Assembly (NCBI GenBank): GCA_023391815.1
Contig: JAEWAF010000072.1
Coordinates: forward strand, 124,001 to 188,000
Origin: Pseudomonadota bacterium
Lineage (GTDB): Bacteria; Pseudomonadota; Gammaproteobacteria; Steroidobacterales; Steroidobacteraceae
DNA length: 64,000 nucleotides
Reading direction: 5' to 3'
In this document: piece after piece, positions 51,810 to 60,603 of the stretch
Position numbering within the stretch: the stretch's first letter is position 1
How the letters are laid out: every line of letters starts with the position of its first letter
Notes under the pieces: generated by a model
What the model was told of the DNA's origin: nothing
Databases searched by the model: none
Seen by the model: only the letters and a program-made list of their open reading frames with translations
Position numbers and translations under genes: made by a program

Positions 51810-53648
51810 TTATTCAAGATCGCTCACGTCGCGGAGCGTCTTTCGATATCTGTCATGGGCGGCCGTCACGTCCTTCGAGCCGGACACTTCGGGTACCGCC
51901 ACGTCCCACCATGCGCCGCCCGCGGCGGTGCTGTGATGGGGATCGGTGTTGATCACGATCACGACGGTCCGGGTCTTGGCGCGGCTGTCATGCAGCGCCC
52001 GTTCGAGCTCGCCGATGTTGTTGACCTGGAACGACTCGGCGCCGAGCGATCGGGCGTGGGCCACAAAGTCGATGGCGGGCGCGGCTTCCTCGAGCAGATT
52101 GTTGAAAGCCTGTCCGCCGCAGCTCTTTTGCAGACGATTGATACAACCGAAGCCGCGATTGTCCAGCAGCACGATGGTGAGCTTCAGGTTGAGCGCAATC
52201 GCGGTGGCGATCTCGGAGTTCATCATCAGATAGCTGCCGTCGCCGACCATCACGACCACATTGCGGTCCGGACGCGCCAGCTTGACGCCAAGCCCGCCCG
52301 CGATCTCGTAACCCATGCACGAGAAGCCGTACTCCAGGTGATAAGCGTCGCTGTCCTGGGCACGCCACAGCTTGTGCAACTCGCCCGGCAATCCGCCAGC
52401 CGCGCACACCACCGTTCCATTCGCGCCAATGGCACGATTCACAGCGCCCAGCACCTGCGCATCGCTGGGCAACGTTGTATCCGAAGCAGCGACGGCGGCG
52501 TCCACTGACGTGTTCCACGTCTGCACCAGTCGTCTCACGCGGGCTGCATACTCCGAGCGCGCGCTCGACGGCTCCAAAGCAGCGCTCAACTCATTCAAGG
52601 TGCGCAGTGCATCGCCCTGTACCTGTAACGCGCCGAACTTCATGGCGTCGAAGCGGCACACGTTGATCGCGATCAGCCGACGCCGCGGATTGCGAAACAA
52701 ACTGGCCGACGCGGTGGTGAAATCCTGCAACCGGGTGCCGATGGCGATAACGACATCGGCATCGCGAGCCAGGTCATTCGCCGCGCTGGATCCAGTTACG
52801 CCGATGGAACCGACGTTCCAAGGATGATCCCAACGCAGCGCTCCCTTGCCGGCCTGCGTCTCGGCGACGGAGATACCGAAGCGTTCGGCGAAGCGAGCAA
52901 GCGCCTCGCATGCCTGAGCATAGTGGACACCGCCACCGGCGATGATGAGCGGCTGCTTAGCCTCTTTGATTGCCTCAACCGCGGCCGACAACTGATGCGT
53001 ATCCGCTCCGAGTCGCGCGGGCCGATGCACACGAGGCTCGAAGAATGACGCCGGAAATTCCCAAGCTTCCGCCTGCACATCCTGTGGCAGCGCCAGCGTC
53101 ACAGGCCCGCAGTCGGCGGCATCCGTGAGGACGCTCAATGCCTGGGGCAGCGAGCGCAACAGCTGTTCGGGACGAGTGATGCGATCCCAATAACGCGACA
53201 CCGGGCGAAAACAATCGTTCGCGGTGATGGTCGGATCGCCGAAGTTCTCCACCTGTTGTAACACCGGATCGGGCCGACGGCTCGCGAACACATCGCCCGG
53301 CAGCAACAGGACCGGCAGTCGATTGACGTGCGCGAGCGCTGCCGCCGTCACCATGTTGGTCGCGCCCGGCCCGATAGAGGTCGTGCATGCCATGAAGCGA
53401 CGTCGACGCGTCGTCTTCGCAAAGGCGATGGCCGAGTGCGCCATCGCTTGTTCGTTGTGAGCTCGATAAGTCGGCAGATTGGCACGTGACGCCGTGAGCG
53501 CCTCGCCCATACCCGCCACGTTTCCGTGGCCGAAGATCGCAAACACGCCTCCGCACAGCGGCGCTTCCTGCCCATCGATCACAGTTCGTTGCGCGGACAG
53601 ATAGCGAACGATCGCTTGGCTCGTGGTCAGACGGATACGTTCGCTCAT
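51810..53648 (-). CDS. iolD: 3D-(3,5/4)-trihydroxycyclohexane-1,2-dione hydrolase
   Basis: 612 residues of the thiamine diphosphate enzyme family. The N-terminal pyrimidine-binding domain (GGVFAIFGHGNVAGMGEAL), a central FAD-like domain (NVGSIGVTGSSAANDLARDA) and the C-terminal TPP motif GDGSYLMMNSEIATAIALN with DNRGFGCINRLQ are all present. It hydrolytically opens the cyclohexane ring to 5-deoxyglucuronate. Its ATG overlaps the iolC stop (ATGA), so the two are translationally coupled. Confidence 0.95.
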   Translation of the reverse strand: MSERIRLTTSQAIVRYLSAQRTVIDGQEAPLCGGVFAIFGHGNVAGMGEALTASRANLPTYRAHNEQAMAHSAIAFAKTTRRRRFMACTTSIGPGATNMVTAAALAHVNRLPVLLLPGDVFASRRPDPVLQQVENFGDPTITANDCFRPVSRYWDRITRPEQLLRSLPQALSVLTDAADCGPVTLALPQDVQAEAWEFPASFFEPRVHRPARLGADTHQLSAAVEAIKEAKQPLIIAGGGVHYAQACEALARFAERFGISVAETQAGKGALRWDHPWNVGSIGVTGSSAANDLARDADVVIAIGTRLQDFTTASASLFRNPRRRLIAINVCRFDAMKFGALQVQGDALRTLNELSAALEPSSARSEYAARVRRLVQTWNTSVDAAVAASDTTLPSDAQVLGAVNRAIGANGTVVCAAGGLPGELHKLWRAQDSDAYHLEYGFSCMGYEIAGGLGVKLARPDRNVVVMVGDGSYLMMNSEIATAIALNLKLTIVLLDNRGFGCINRLQKSCGGQAFNNLLEEAAPAIDFVAHARSLGAESFQVNNIGELERALHDSRAKTRTVVIVINTDPHHSTAAGGAWWDVAVPEVSGSKDVTAAHDRYRKTLRDVSDLE

Positions 53649-55606
53649 ACGGATTGCTCAGCCAGTGTTCTTGCCTGGCGCGATGCAGGCCGCGCGTCGT
53701 CCGCACGCAAGCCGCGCCAACTCTCGATCAAACGCTCATATCTCGCGGCGATGTCCTGGACGACTTCATCGTCCGTCATCCGCCCTTCAAACCAGGCTCG
53801 CGCGGCGGGATTGAAAATACTTCGTCCTACGGCAAAGCCTTTGCAGACCGGCGTGGACGCCGCACTCTCGAACGCGACTTGCAGCGCCTGCTCGGAGGCA
53901 TCGAGCCCGAGCAGCAGCACACCATTGCAATGAGGATCGCGGCGAGCGATGACCTCCTCGATGCGCGACCACGCGGCTCGCGATTGAGTTTCCAACTTCC
54001 ACCATGCCGGCCGGACGCCGAGGTTGTAAATGCGAGTCAACGCCCGCGCCATGGTCGTGTCATCCACCGGCAGCCCTCTGCCAGTGCAGATGATCTCCAG
54101 CAGCAACTCTCGATCCAGCGCGCGAGCGGCATCGTTCAACGTACGGATCTGCCGCTCCTGCGCCAGGCGCAGCTCGATCGGATCGTCCGGGTGAAAGAAC
54201 ACCAGACATTTGATCACGTGCGACACCGGCCAACTCAGCAGATGCAAGCCGACATTGTCGGGAGGATCGAAGCTGACCGGCCGCGAGCCGGGGGTTTCGA
54301 TTGGACGGCCGATCCAGAACCCCTGCGGCGTGAGCCGATTCAAAACCGCGGCACCGTGCCGGGCATCGACGATGACGCCGAGGCGCTCCTGATCGCGAGT
54401 GCTCGCGGCCACTCGCTCCACGGCACGAACGATCAGATCTTTGAATTGAGCGATGCGTGCCCGGGGCGCGCCATGCTCGTCCGCCAGCTCTTCGAGCTGA
54501 CGACGATGATCGAACGCGAGCACATATAACGACTGGCGCGGCCGACGCGTCGTCGTCGCCTCGTGGAGATGCGACAGCTCGGCATCCAGGTCCGGTCGTC
54601 GCAGGCTCTGAGCACGACGCAGGAACTCGTGCAGCTCCACCTCGCTGGGCATCGCGGGCGTGCAGCCATGGCGTGAGACCACCAACGCGCCGCATGCATT
54701 GCCCAGACGCGCGCACTCGGCCAGCGGCTTACCTCGCAACCATCCCGAAAGAAACCCGCTCAGGAAGGCATCGCCGGCGCCCAGCACATTCAACACTTCG
54801 ACCGGAAATCCCGCGATCGTCTGCAGCTCGCTCAGCTTTGCCGGCACCTGATCAGTGATGATCGAGCATCCAGCGGGTCCGCGCTTCAGAACGATGGTGG
54901 CGTGGGTCTTGCGGCGGATCGCGCGCAAGGCCGTAAGCACGTCTTCCGAACCGCCGGCGATGCGGATCTCCTCTTCGGTACCGACGACCAGATCGCAGTC
55001 GGGCAGCACGCTCTGCAGAGCGGCGGTCGCTTCGGCCGACGGAATGAATCGCGACTCGCCTTGCCCCGCATTGGTCAATTTCCACAACACCGGTCGATAG
55101 TCGATATCGAGAATGACACTGGTGCGATTGGCTCGCGCCAAGCGAAACGCTTGCTCGACCGCCTTACGAGTGCCTGGCGTCGACAGGTGGGTGCCCGTCA
55201 CCGCGATCGCGCGGCTGCTTGCGATATATGACTCGTCGAAATCCTGCGCGCTCACCGCCATGTCCGCGCAGTTCTCGCGGAAGAAGATGTGTGGATACGC
55301 CGATGGACCTTCGATGCCCAGCACGACCGAAGCCGTCAGTCGGGTCGGATCGGTGCCGACATGACTTACATCGACGCCTTCGCGATGCAAAGCCTCGCGG
55401 ACGAAACGTCCCATGTGCTCGTCGCCCACGCGCGTCAGCATCGATACGCGCAAGCCGAGCCGCGAGGTTCCCGCCGCCAGGTTTGCGGAGGAGCCGCCGA
55501 GATATTTCGCGAACGTGCGCACGTCCTCGAGCCGGCCGCCGATCTGCTCGCCATAAAGATCGACCGCGGCACGTCCCAGACAGATCAAGTCGAAAGTTCT
55601 GTTCAT
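53645..55606 (-). CDS. iolC: 5-dehydro-2-deoxygluconokinase fused to IolJ-like (DUF2090) domain
   Basis: 653 residues from the ATG overlapping the iolB stop (ATGA). The N-terminal PfkB kinase (about 1-330) has FDLICLGRAAVDLYGEQIGG, GGSSANLAAGTSRLGLRVSM and VLNVLGAGDAFLSGFLSGWL with the catalytic Asp. The C-terminal domain (about 345-635; YVLAFDHRRQLEELADEHGA, LGVIVDARHGAAVLNRL) is the DUF2090 TIM barrel found in fused IolC proteins, thought to act as the IolJ aldolase. It would phosphorylate 5-dehydro-2-deoxygluconate and split it to dihydroxyacetone phosphate and malonic semialdehyde. An Asn-linked kinase-only role is unlikely. Confidence 0.95.
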   Translation of the reverse strand: MNRTFDLICLGRAAVDLYGEQIGGRLEDVRTFAKYLGGSSANLAAGTSRLGLRVSMLTRVGDEHMGRFVREALHREGVDVSHVGTDPTRLTASVVLGIEGPSAYPHIFFRENCADMAVSAQDFDESYIASSRAIAVTGTHLSTPGTRKAVEQAFRLARANRTSVILDIDYRPVLWKLTNAGQGESRFIPSAEATAALQSVLPDCDLVVGTEEEIRIAGGSEDVLTALRAIRRKTHATIVLKRGPAGCSIITDQVPAKLSELQTIAGFPVEVLNVLGAGDAFLSGFLSGWLRGKPLAECARLGNACGALVVSRHGCTPAMPSEVELHEFLRRAQSLRRPDLDAELSHLHEATTTRRPRQSLYVLAFDHRRQLEELADEHGAPRARIAQFKDLIVRAVERVAASTRDQERLGVIVDARHGAAVLNRLTPQGFWIGRPIETPGSRPVSFDPPDNVGLHLLSWPVSHVIKCLVFFHPDDPIELRLAQERQIRTLNDAARALDRELLLEIICTGRGLPVDDTTMARALTRIYNLGVRPAWWKLETQSRAAWSRIEEVIARRDPHCNGVLLLGLDASEQALQVAFESAASTPVCKGFAVGRSIFNPAARAWFEGRMTDDEVVQDIAARYERLIESWRGLRADDARPASRQARTLAEQSV

Positions 55607-56418
55607 CGATCCATCTCGCGAGGACGCCAGAAGGGAGCACCGGATTCCAGCGTCCACGTATGCTCGGCGGTGAATTCAGGGACGGTGTAGGGTTGGTCCG
55701 GCAGATGTCGGATCACCCATGAGTAGTACATGCCGTAACCGGGGGCCGCGCATTGCGCGTGATCCAGACCGGCCGGAATATGGATAGTGTCGTATTCCAT
55801 CACCTTGACGACGCTGTCGCCCAGCTCCGCATGACCATAGCCCTGCGGGCGAGTGAAACGATAGTGATAGATTTCCGGCTGCGGATGATGATGCGGCGGA
55901 TAGCTCGACCAGCCGCCTGGAAAGGTCACGACTTCGCCGAGCACCAGTTCCACCGCCTCCGGCGAATTGGTGCGATCGAAGATGGTCCGCACATAACGCA
56001 ACGCCCTATCGCCGACCTGCCCGCGTCCGCGCGGCTCGTTCGGCACATCCTTGGGTGTGAATACCCTGGCATCGAACTGCCTCGCGTTCGCGCAATCGAA
56101 CACCATGATCTCGGTGTCTCGCGAAGCCTCGAAGGTCACTGCGCAACCGGCTGGAACATGGATGCAGCTCGCGGACTCGTCGAACAGCGAGTCGCGTGAG
56201 AATTCAAAACGATGTCGTCCGGCTGAGCCGCGGACGGCGCCTTTCATCAGCAACCAGGCGGTCTCTCGTTCCACCCGCTGTACCGATTGCTCGTTCGCCG
56301 CCAGACCGAGGACGCCAACGCCGATCCCGGACGGATTGTCCTGGTCGTCATGCCGCGCGATCGGCGTAAATCCCCGTGCGAATCCGCGTCGATGCGCGGT
56401 GATGTGTTCTTTAGTCAT
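55603..56418 (-). CDS. iolB: 5-deoxy-glucuronate isomerase
   Basis: 271 residues from MTKEHITAHRRGFARGFTPI; an in-frame extension upstream is not conserved. The bicupin metal site is visible in SSYPPHHHPQPEIYHYRFTR, with PQGYGHAELGDSVVKVMEYD and IHIPAGLDHAQCAAPGYGMY. It isomerises 5-deoxyglucuronate to 5-dehydro-2-deoxygluconate. It is the first gene of iolBCDE, and its promoter region holds a pair of IolR-like sites. No strong ribosome site is seen. Confidence 0.94.
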   Translation of the reverse strand: MTKEHITAHRRGFARGFTPIARHDDQDNPSGIGVGVLGLAANEQSVQRVERETAWLLMKGAVRGSAGRHRFEFSRDSLFDESASCIHVPAGCAVTFEASRDTEIMVFDCANARQFDARVFTPKDVPNEPRGRGQVGDRALRYVRTIFDRTNSPEAVELVLGEVVTFPGGWSSYPPHHHPQPEIYHYRFTRPQGYGHAELGDSVVKVMEYDTIHIPAGLDHAQCAAPGYGMYYSWVIRHLPDQPYTVPEFTAEHTWTLESGAPFWRPREMDR

Positions 56419-56473
56419 GCCAGTCGTCGAATGTGCGGCGAGCCACACGCCTCGACGGTTAAGCTAACCCAAT

Positions 56474-56517
56474 GGAATGAAAATTTCAAATCATTGGAAC
56501 GATGGAATTGTAATTCG
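56474..56517. promoter_or_regulatory. Paired IolR-like operators upstream of iolB
   Basis: GGAA-TGAAAA-TTTC at 56474-56487 and GGAA-TTGTAA-TTCG at 56504-56517, one mismatch each from GGAA-N6-TTCC, with start-to-start spacing of exactly 30 bp. The same spacing is found for the pair at the phytase promoter. The region is shared with the divergent M14 gene. Confidence 0.6.
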
Positions 56518-56586
56518 AGGAGTCGCGGGGGCGCGGCATGCCTGGGGTAGAGTAGCGCTCCTCGAGCTTGAAGGAGTTGTTTCATC

Positions 56587-57510
56587 ATGAATTCCCCGGC
56601 GCACTATCCGATTGGCACCCCCGGCGTTCCCTGGGGCGCGGCCGAGCGTGCGCAGTGGCTGTCACGCCAGGTTCGCCACCGCAGTTACAACGACGATGTG
56701 GTGAGCAAGCTCGAACGCCTCGCCGGGCGTTTCGATGTCGAGGAATACGGCCGGCTCGACTACCCGCCCGAGCAGTACCGTTTGTTTGCTGTTCGCAGCC
56801 GAGGTTGGCGCGACGATCTACCGGTCGCGCTCGTGACCGGCGGCGTGCATGGCTATGAAACGAGCGGCGTGCACGGCGCCCTGCAGTTCCTCGATGAGCG
56901 TGCTGCCGAATATGCGGGGCGGATCAATCTGCTCGTCGCGCCGTGCGTGAGCCCCTGGGCTTACGAACGCATTCATCGATGGAACGCCGATGCCATCGAT
57001 CCGAACCGTTCGTTCCGCGACGACAGTCCGGCCGAGGAATCGGCCGCATTGCTACGCCTGGTTCGCCCGCTTCGCGGCCGCTTTCTACTCCACATCGACC
57101 TGCATGAAACCACCGATACGGATGAAAGCGAGTTTCGCCCTGCTCTCGCGGCACGCGACGGCAAGCCGCACGAGCCGGATCTCATTCCCGACGGATTCTA
57201 TCTGGTCGACGACGCCGAAAATCCGCAGCCGGCGTTTCAACGAGCCATCATCGAGGCCGTGAGCCAAGTGACTCACATTGCGCCGGCGGACGCCAAAGGG
57301 CAGATTATCGGCTCCGATGTGGTTTCACCCGGCGTGATTCAGTACGCCATGCGATCGCTCGGCCTGTGCGCCGGCATCAGCGGTGCACGGTTCACGACCA
57401 CGACCGAGGTCTATCCGGACAGCCCTCGCGCCACACCTGAACAATGCAACGACGCTCAGGTCGCGGCGGTGTGCGCGGGGATCGAGTTTGCATTGGGACA
57501 CCCACAGTGA
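56587..57510 (+). CDS. M14-family metallocarboxypeptidase
   Basis: 307 residues. The zinc ligands of M14 enzymes are visible: His and Glu in VTGGVHGYETSGVHGALQF and the third His in LLHIDLHETTDTDESE, with the substrate Arg/Asn region (WNADAIDPNRSFRDDSPAEE) and the catalytic Glu in TTTTEVYPDSP. It removes C-terminal residues from peptides or deacylates amino acids. No signal peptide is seen, so it is probably cytoplasmic. It shares the iolB divergent promoter and is 7 bp before the P450 gene; the link to inositol, if any, is unknown. Confidence 0.88.
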   Translation: MNSPAHYPIGTPGVPWGAAERAQWLSRQVRHRSYNDDVVSKLERLAGRFDVEEYGRLDYPPEQYRLFAVRSRGWRDDLPVALVTGGVHGYETSGVHGALQFLDERAAEYAGRINLLVAPCVSPWAYERIHRWNADAIDPNRSFRDDSPAEESAALLRLVRPLRGRFLLHIDLHETTDTDESEFRPALAARDGKPHEPDLIPDGFYLVDDAENPQPAFQRAIIEAVSQVTHIAPADAKGQIIGSDVVSPGVIQYAMRSLGLCAGISGARFTTTTEVYPDSPRATPEQCNDAQVAAVCAGIEFALGHPQ

Positions 57511-57517
57511 GCCTCCC

Positions 57518-58828
57518 ATGACTGACACCCTCGCCTCCCGCTCCGGACCTATCATCAATTACAGTCTGGATGTGTTTCCGGAGGCGCCGCCGACGCTCGA
57601 AGCCGCTCGCGCGCACGCGTATTCGCTGCCGCTGGCCGATATCGATGTCGCGAATCCCAAGCTGTTTCATGCCGATGTCGTGGGTCCTTATTTCGAGCGT
57701 CTGCGGCGTGAGGACCCGGTCCACTTCGTCGAAAGCCCGACGTTTGGCGGTTATTGGTCGGTCACCCGCTATCACGACATCATGGCGGTCGACATGAACC
57801 ATCAGCAGTTCTCGTCCGATGCAGCGCTGGGCGGCATCACGATCAACGCCGCCAGCAACGCATTGCCAATGTTCATCGCCATGGACCCGCCCAGGCACGA
57901 CGTACAGCGGAACGCGGTACAACCGATCGTTGCACCCGAGAATCTGCGCAACCTCGAACCGCTGATTCGCAGCCGTGCCGCGGCGATCCTGGATGATCTT
58001 CCGATCGGAGTTGAATTCGATTGGGTCGACAAAGTTTCCGTCGAGCTGACCGCCATGACGTTGGCGACGCTGATGGATTTCCCACAGCAACAGCGGCGTC
58101 GACTGACGCGCTGGTCCGACGTGGCCACGGCCGTCCCCGGCGGCGGCGTGATCGACAGCCCGGAGCAATGGGTCGAGGAAATGACCGAATGCTTCGAGGC
58201 GTTCCAGTCGCTCTGGCACGAGCGCGCGGCGCGTCCTGCCGGCAACGATCTGATTTCGATGCTCGCGCATGGCGAAGGCACACGGAACATGCCGGCTTAT
58301 GAGTATCAAGGCAACGTGGTGCTGTTGATCGTCGGCGGCAACGACACGACTCGCAACAGCATCACCGGCAGTGTGCTCGCGCTGAATCGGAATCCCGATC
58401 AGTACCAGAAATTACGCGAGCATCCCGAGCTCGTTCCGGCCATGGTGTCCGAGACCATTCGCTGGCAGACACCGCTGGCTCATATGCGACGGACCGCCGT
58501 GCAGGACGTGAAGCTGGGAGATAAGCTCATTCGCACCGGCGACAAAGTCGTGATGTGGTACCTCTCCGGCAATCGCGACGAGACCATCATCGAACGTCCC
58601 GACGAATACATCATCGGTCGCCCCAAAGCGCGCCAGCATCTTTCTTTTGGCACAGGCATTCATCGCTGTGTCGGCAGCCGGCTCGCCGAGATGCAGTTGC
58701 GAGTTGTGTGGGAAGAAATCCTGAAGCGCTTCCCGCTGATCGAAGTCGTCGGCGCGCCCGAACGCGTGTACTCGACCTTCGTGCGCGGCTATCGTTCGCT
58801 GCCGGTGCGAATACCGCGCCGACAGTGA
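57518..58828 (+). CDS. Cytochrome P450
   Basis: 436 residues from the ATG at 57518. The I-helix oxygen-binding motif VGGNDTTRNSI, the K-helix ETIRWQTPLAHMRR and the haem-binding loop FGTGIHRCVGSRLAEMQ with the axial Cys (about 384) are all intact. FIAMDPPRHDVQRNAVQP is the C-helix region of soluble bacterial class I enzymes. It should hydroxylate a hydrophobic substrate using ferredoxin and its reductase, which are not encoded nearby. It follows the M14 peptidase by 7 bp and is probably co-expressed with it. Confidence 0.92.
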   Translation: MTDTLASRSGPIINYSLDVFPEAPPTLEAARAHAYSLPLADIDVANPKLFHADVVGPYFERLRREDPVHFVESPTFGGYWSVTRYHDIMAVDMNHQQFSSDAALGGITINAASNALPMFIAMDPPRHDVQRNAVQPIVAPENLRNLEPLIRSRAAAILDDLPIGVEFDWVDKVSVELTAMTLATLMDFPQQQRRRLTRWSDVATAVPGGGVIDSPEQWVEEMTECFEAFQSLWHERAARPAGNDLISMLAHGEGTRNMPAYEYQGNVVLLIVGGNDTTRNSITGSVLALNRNPDQYQKLREHPELVPAMVSETIRWQTPLAHMRRTAVQDVKLGDKLIRTGDKVVMWYLSGNRDETIIERPDEYIIGRPKARQHLSFGTGIHRCVGSRLAEMQLRVVWEEILKRFPLIEVVGAPERVYSTFVRGYRSLPVRIPRRQ

Positions 58829-58919
58829 CGCGCCCGATACGGACGCACAGAACTCACGCCGCCACCGACGAACGCTGCCACCGGCCGGCGAGCTGAAGGC
58901 GATAGGTGCGAGCGCTGTT

Positions 58920-59555
58920 CTATCGGCCGGTGGACGCCACCGGCGTCATCGGCAGAATCTCCCGCTGGATGGGAATGGTCTTGATCTTGGCATCGAGCGC
59001 CTGAACCACCGCGGCGGTGAGATCGCCGCTCATGTTGCCGCCGAGCGCCACGCCACGATCGAACAGCAAGCCGCACTTGCGCTGTTTGTAGACCGTCGCC
59101 AGCACCGGCTGGGCTTCGGTGGAAATGCGCTCGATCGCTTTCTGACGGGTCGCTTCGATTTCACGAGTGCGATGATCCGCCTTCTTCTGCAGTTCGGCCC
59201 AACGACGAGCCAGCGCTTGCTGCTGCTCGGTGTACTTATCCGCCGCGAGCGAAGCACGCTGACCTTCAAGTTTGCGCGCCTCCTCTTCCAACGGCTTGCG
59301 CTCGGCGGCCACTTCGGCCTGAGCCTCTTCCGTCAACTTGGCGATCTGAGCGGAGGCTGCTTTGCCCACCTCCGCATTGGCGAAAATCGCCTGGCGACTC
59401 AGCAAACAAACCCCGGGAATCTCGGGGCCGCCCAAGCCTTGGGTCTGAGTCTGCGGTTTAGCCGCATCTTCGGCGGCCAGGACGCTACCGATGCTCGATG
59501 TGGCCAACAGCAGCGCGCAGGCGACGTGGGCGAATCGCAATTTATAAAAGGTCAT
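58920..59555 (-). CDS. OmpH/Skp-family periplasmic chaperone-like protein
   Basis: 211 residues with signal peptide (LRFAHVACALLLATSSIGSV). The central part is a long charged coiled coil (QIAKLTEEAQAEVAAERKPL, EEEARKLEGQRASLAADKYT, KADHRTREIEATRQKAIERI) as in Skp/OmpH, flanked by ICLLSRQAIFANAEVGKAAS-like strands (read VCLLSRQAIFANAEVGKAAS). It should hold unfolded outer-membrane proteins in the periplasm. Longer than E. coli Skp by about 50 residues. It stands alone between P450 and the Sia genes. Confidence 0.85.
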   Translation of the reverse strand: MTFYKLRFAHVACALLLATSSIGSVLAAEDAAKPQTQTQGLGGPEIPGVCLLSRQAIFANAEVGKAASAQIAKLTEEAQAEVAAERKPLEEEARKLEGQRASLAADKYTEQQQALARRWAELQKKADHRTREIEATRQKAIERISTEAQPVLATVYKQRKCGLLFDRGVALGGNMSGDLTAAVVQALDAKIKTIPIQREILPMTPVASTGR

Positions 59556-59636
59556 TGGCAGGTGTGGCCGTTCGCCAGGACAGTGCCACGAGGCACGATG
59601 GGAGGCCCATCATGCTAAGGACCGGTTGTTGCTGTT

Positions 59637-60029
59637 CTATGACAACGGTGTATCGACGATCTCATAGATCAATGAGCTCTTGTCGCCGAGCAGATCGACC
59701 CCGAGCTCGGTCATCGCGTCGTCGTCGGCCTCGACCAGCCAGCGCACTTCGATGTTCGCGCCGTCTCGAGCCGCGGCATCCAGCACTGTCAGCAACTGCT
59801 GCAAGCTGCGAGTGCTCGAGCTGTTGACGTATGCGAAGTGCAGCGTCACCTCGATCTTCCCGGTGTGCGCGCCGTTACTCATATATTGACGGAGCGAGGA
59901 CAGGATCGGGCCGTAAAACTCCGCCGCGTTCTCCGGATACGATTCGCCTCGCAGCGTGAGCGCGCGAGCCGCGAAATCGAAATCCACCAGCGGCGTGAAC
60001 TGGGTCGCCGGCAGCGTCAGACGTTCCAT
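59637..60029 (-). CDS. siaC: SiaC-family regulatory phosphoprotein
   Basis: 130 residues of the DUF1987/SiaC type: TPLVDFDFAARALTLRGESY, PENAAEFYGPILSSLRQYMS and the phosphorylation region LHFAYVNSSSTRSLQQLLTV with a Thr/Ser cluster. In Pseudomonas SiaC is phosphorylated by SiaB, dephosphorylated by SiaA and, when bare, activates the cyclase SiaD. The AGGAG site fixes the start. It is 13 bp after siaB. No diguanylate cyclase gene is seen in the window. Confidence 0.92.
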   Translation of the reverse strand: MERLTLPATQFTPLVDFDFAARALTLRGESYPENAAEFYGPILSSLRQYMSNGAHTGKIEVTLHFAYVNSSSTRSLQQLLTVLDAAARDGANIEVRWLVEADDDAMTELGVDLLGDKSSLIYEIVDTPLS

Positions 60030-60042
60030 TTGCGCACTCCTG

Positions 60043-60603
60043 CTATTGGACGACAGTGTGGATACTCAGTTGCAACCTGCCGTCGTGCGATGGCACCGGC
60101 GACAGCTCGAAATCGATAGGCTCGGCGGCATTGCGAGCGATGGTGAGCAGGCCCAGACCGGCGCCGCCGGTGGGGCTCGCGTCCGATGAGTACTGCAGAT
60201 TCGTCAAACGCAACCGGAATTCGAAACGAATCTGTTCCGGCGACAGGTCGCGCAACGTTTGCAGCCGGTGCGCGATGGGCGGTGCGTTGCTGGCCGATAT
60301 GAGACTGCGCGAACGCAAGTGATAGCGCTGCCCGGCTTGCCACACCGCGACCGAACCGCAGCGGACGATCTTCACATCCCTCGCGCCTTCCGGCTCGCCG
60401 TGATGAATGATGTTGTAGGCCAGCTCGACGAAGCTTGAAAAGATCTTGCGAGCACGCTGGCTATCCACGTTCAGCGCAGCCAGGCGCGCACGCAGTGTTT
60501 CGCCGGTAGCACCGACGATGCCGGCACTCACCGCGCCGGAGTAGCTGAAGATCTCACGTTCGGACGATTCCGACGTCATCCGAAGTGCAACATTGGAGCT
60601 CAT
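60043..60603 (-). CDS. siaB: SiaB-family protein kinase
   Basis: 186 residues. FSSFVELAYNIIHHGEPEGA holds the N-box of a GHKL-type ATPase, and TGGAGLGLLTIARNAAEPID is the glycine-rich ATP lid, as in SiaB (DUF6272). It should phosphorylate the SiaC protein encoded next. The ATG follows directly on the stop of the phosphatase gene (TAG-ATG), implying tight coupling. Confidence 0.9.
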   Translation of the reverse strand: MSSNVALRMTSESSEREIFSYSGAVSAGIVGATGETLRARLAALNVDSQRARKIFSSFVELAYNIIHHGEPEGARDVKIVRCGSVAVWQAGQRYHLRSRSLISASNAPPIAHRLQTLRDLSPEQIRFEFRLRLTNLQYSSDASPTGGAGLGLLTIARNAAEPIDFELSPVPSHDGRLQLSIHTVVQ

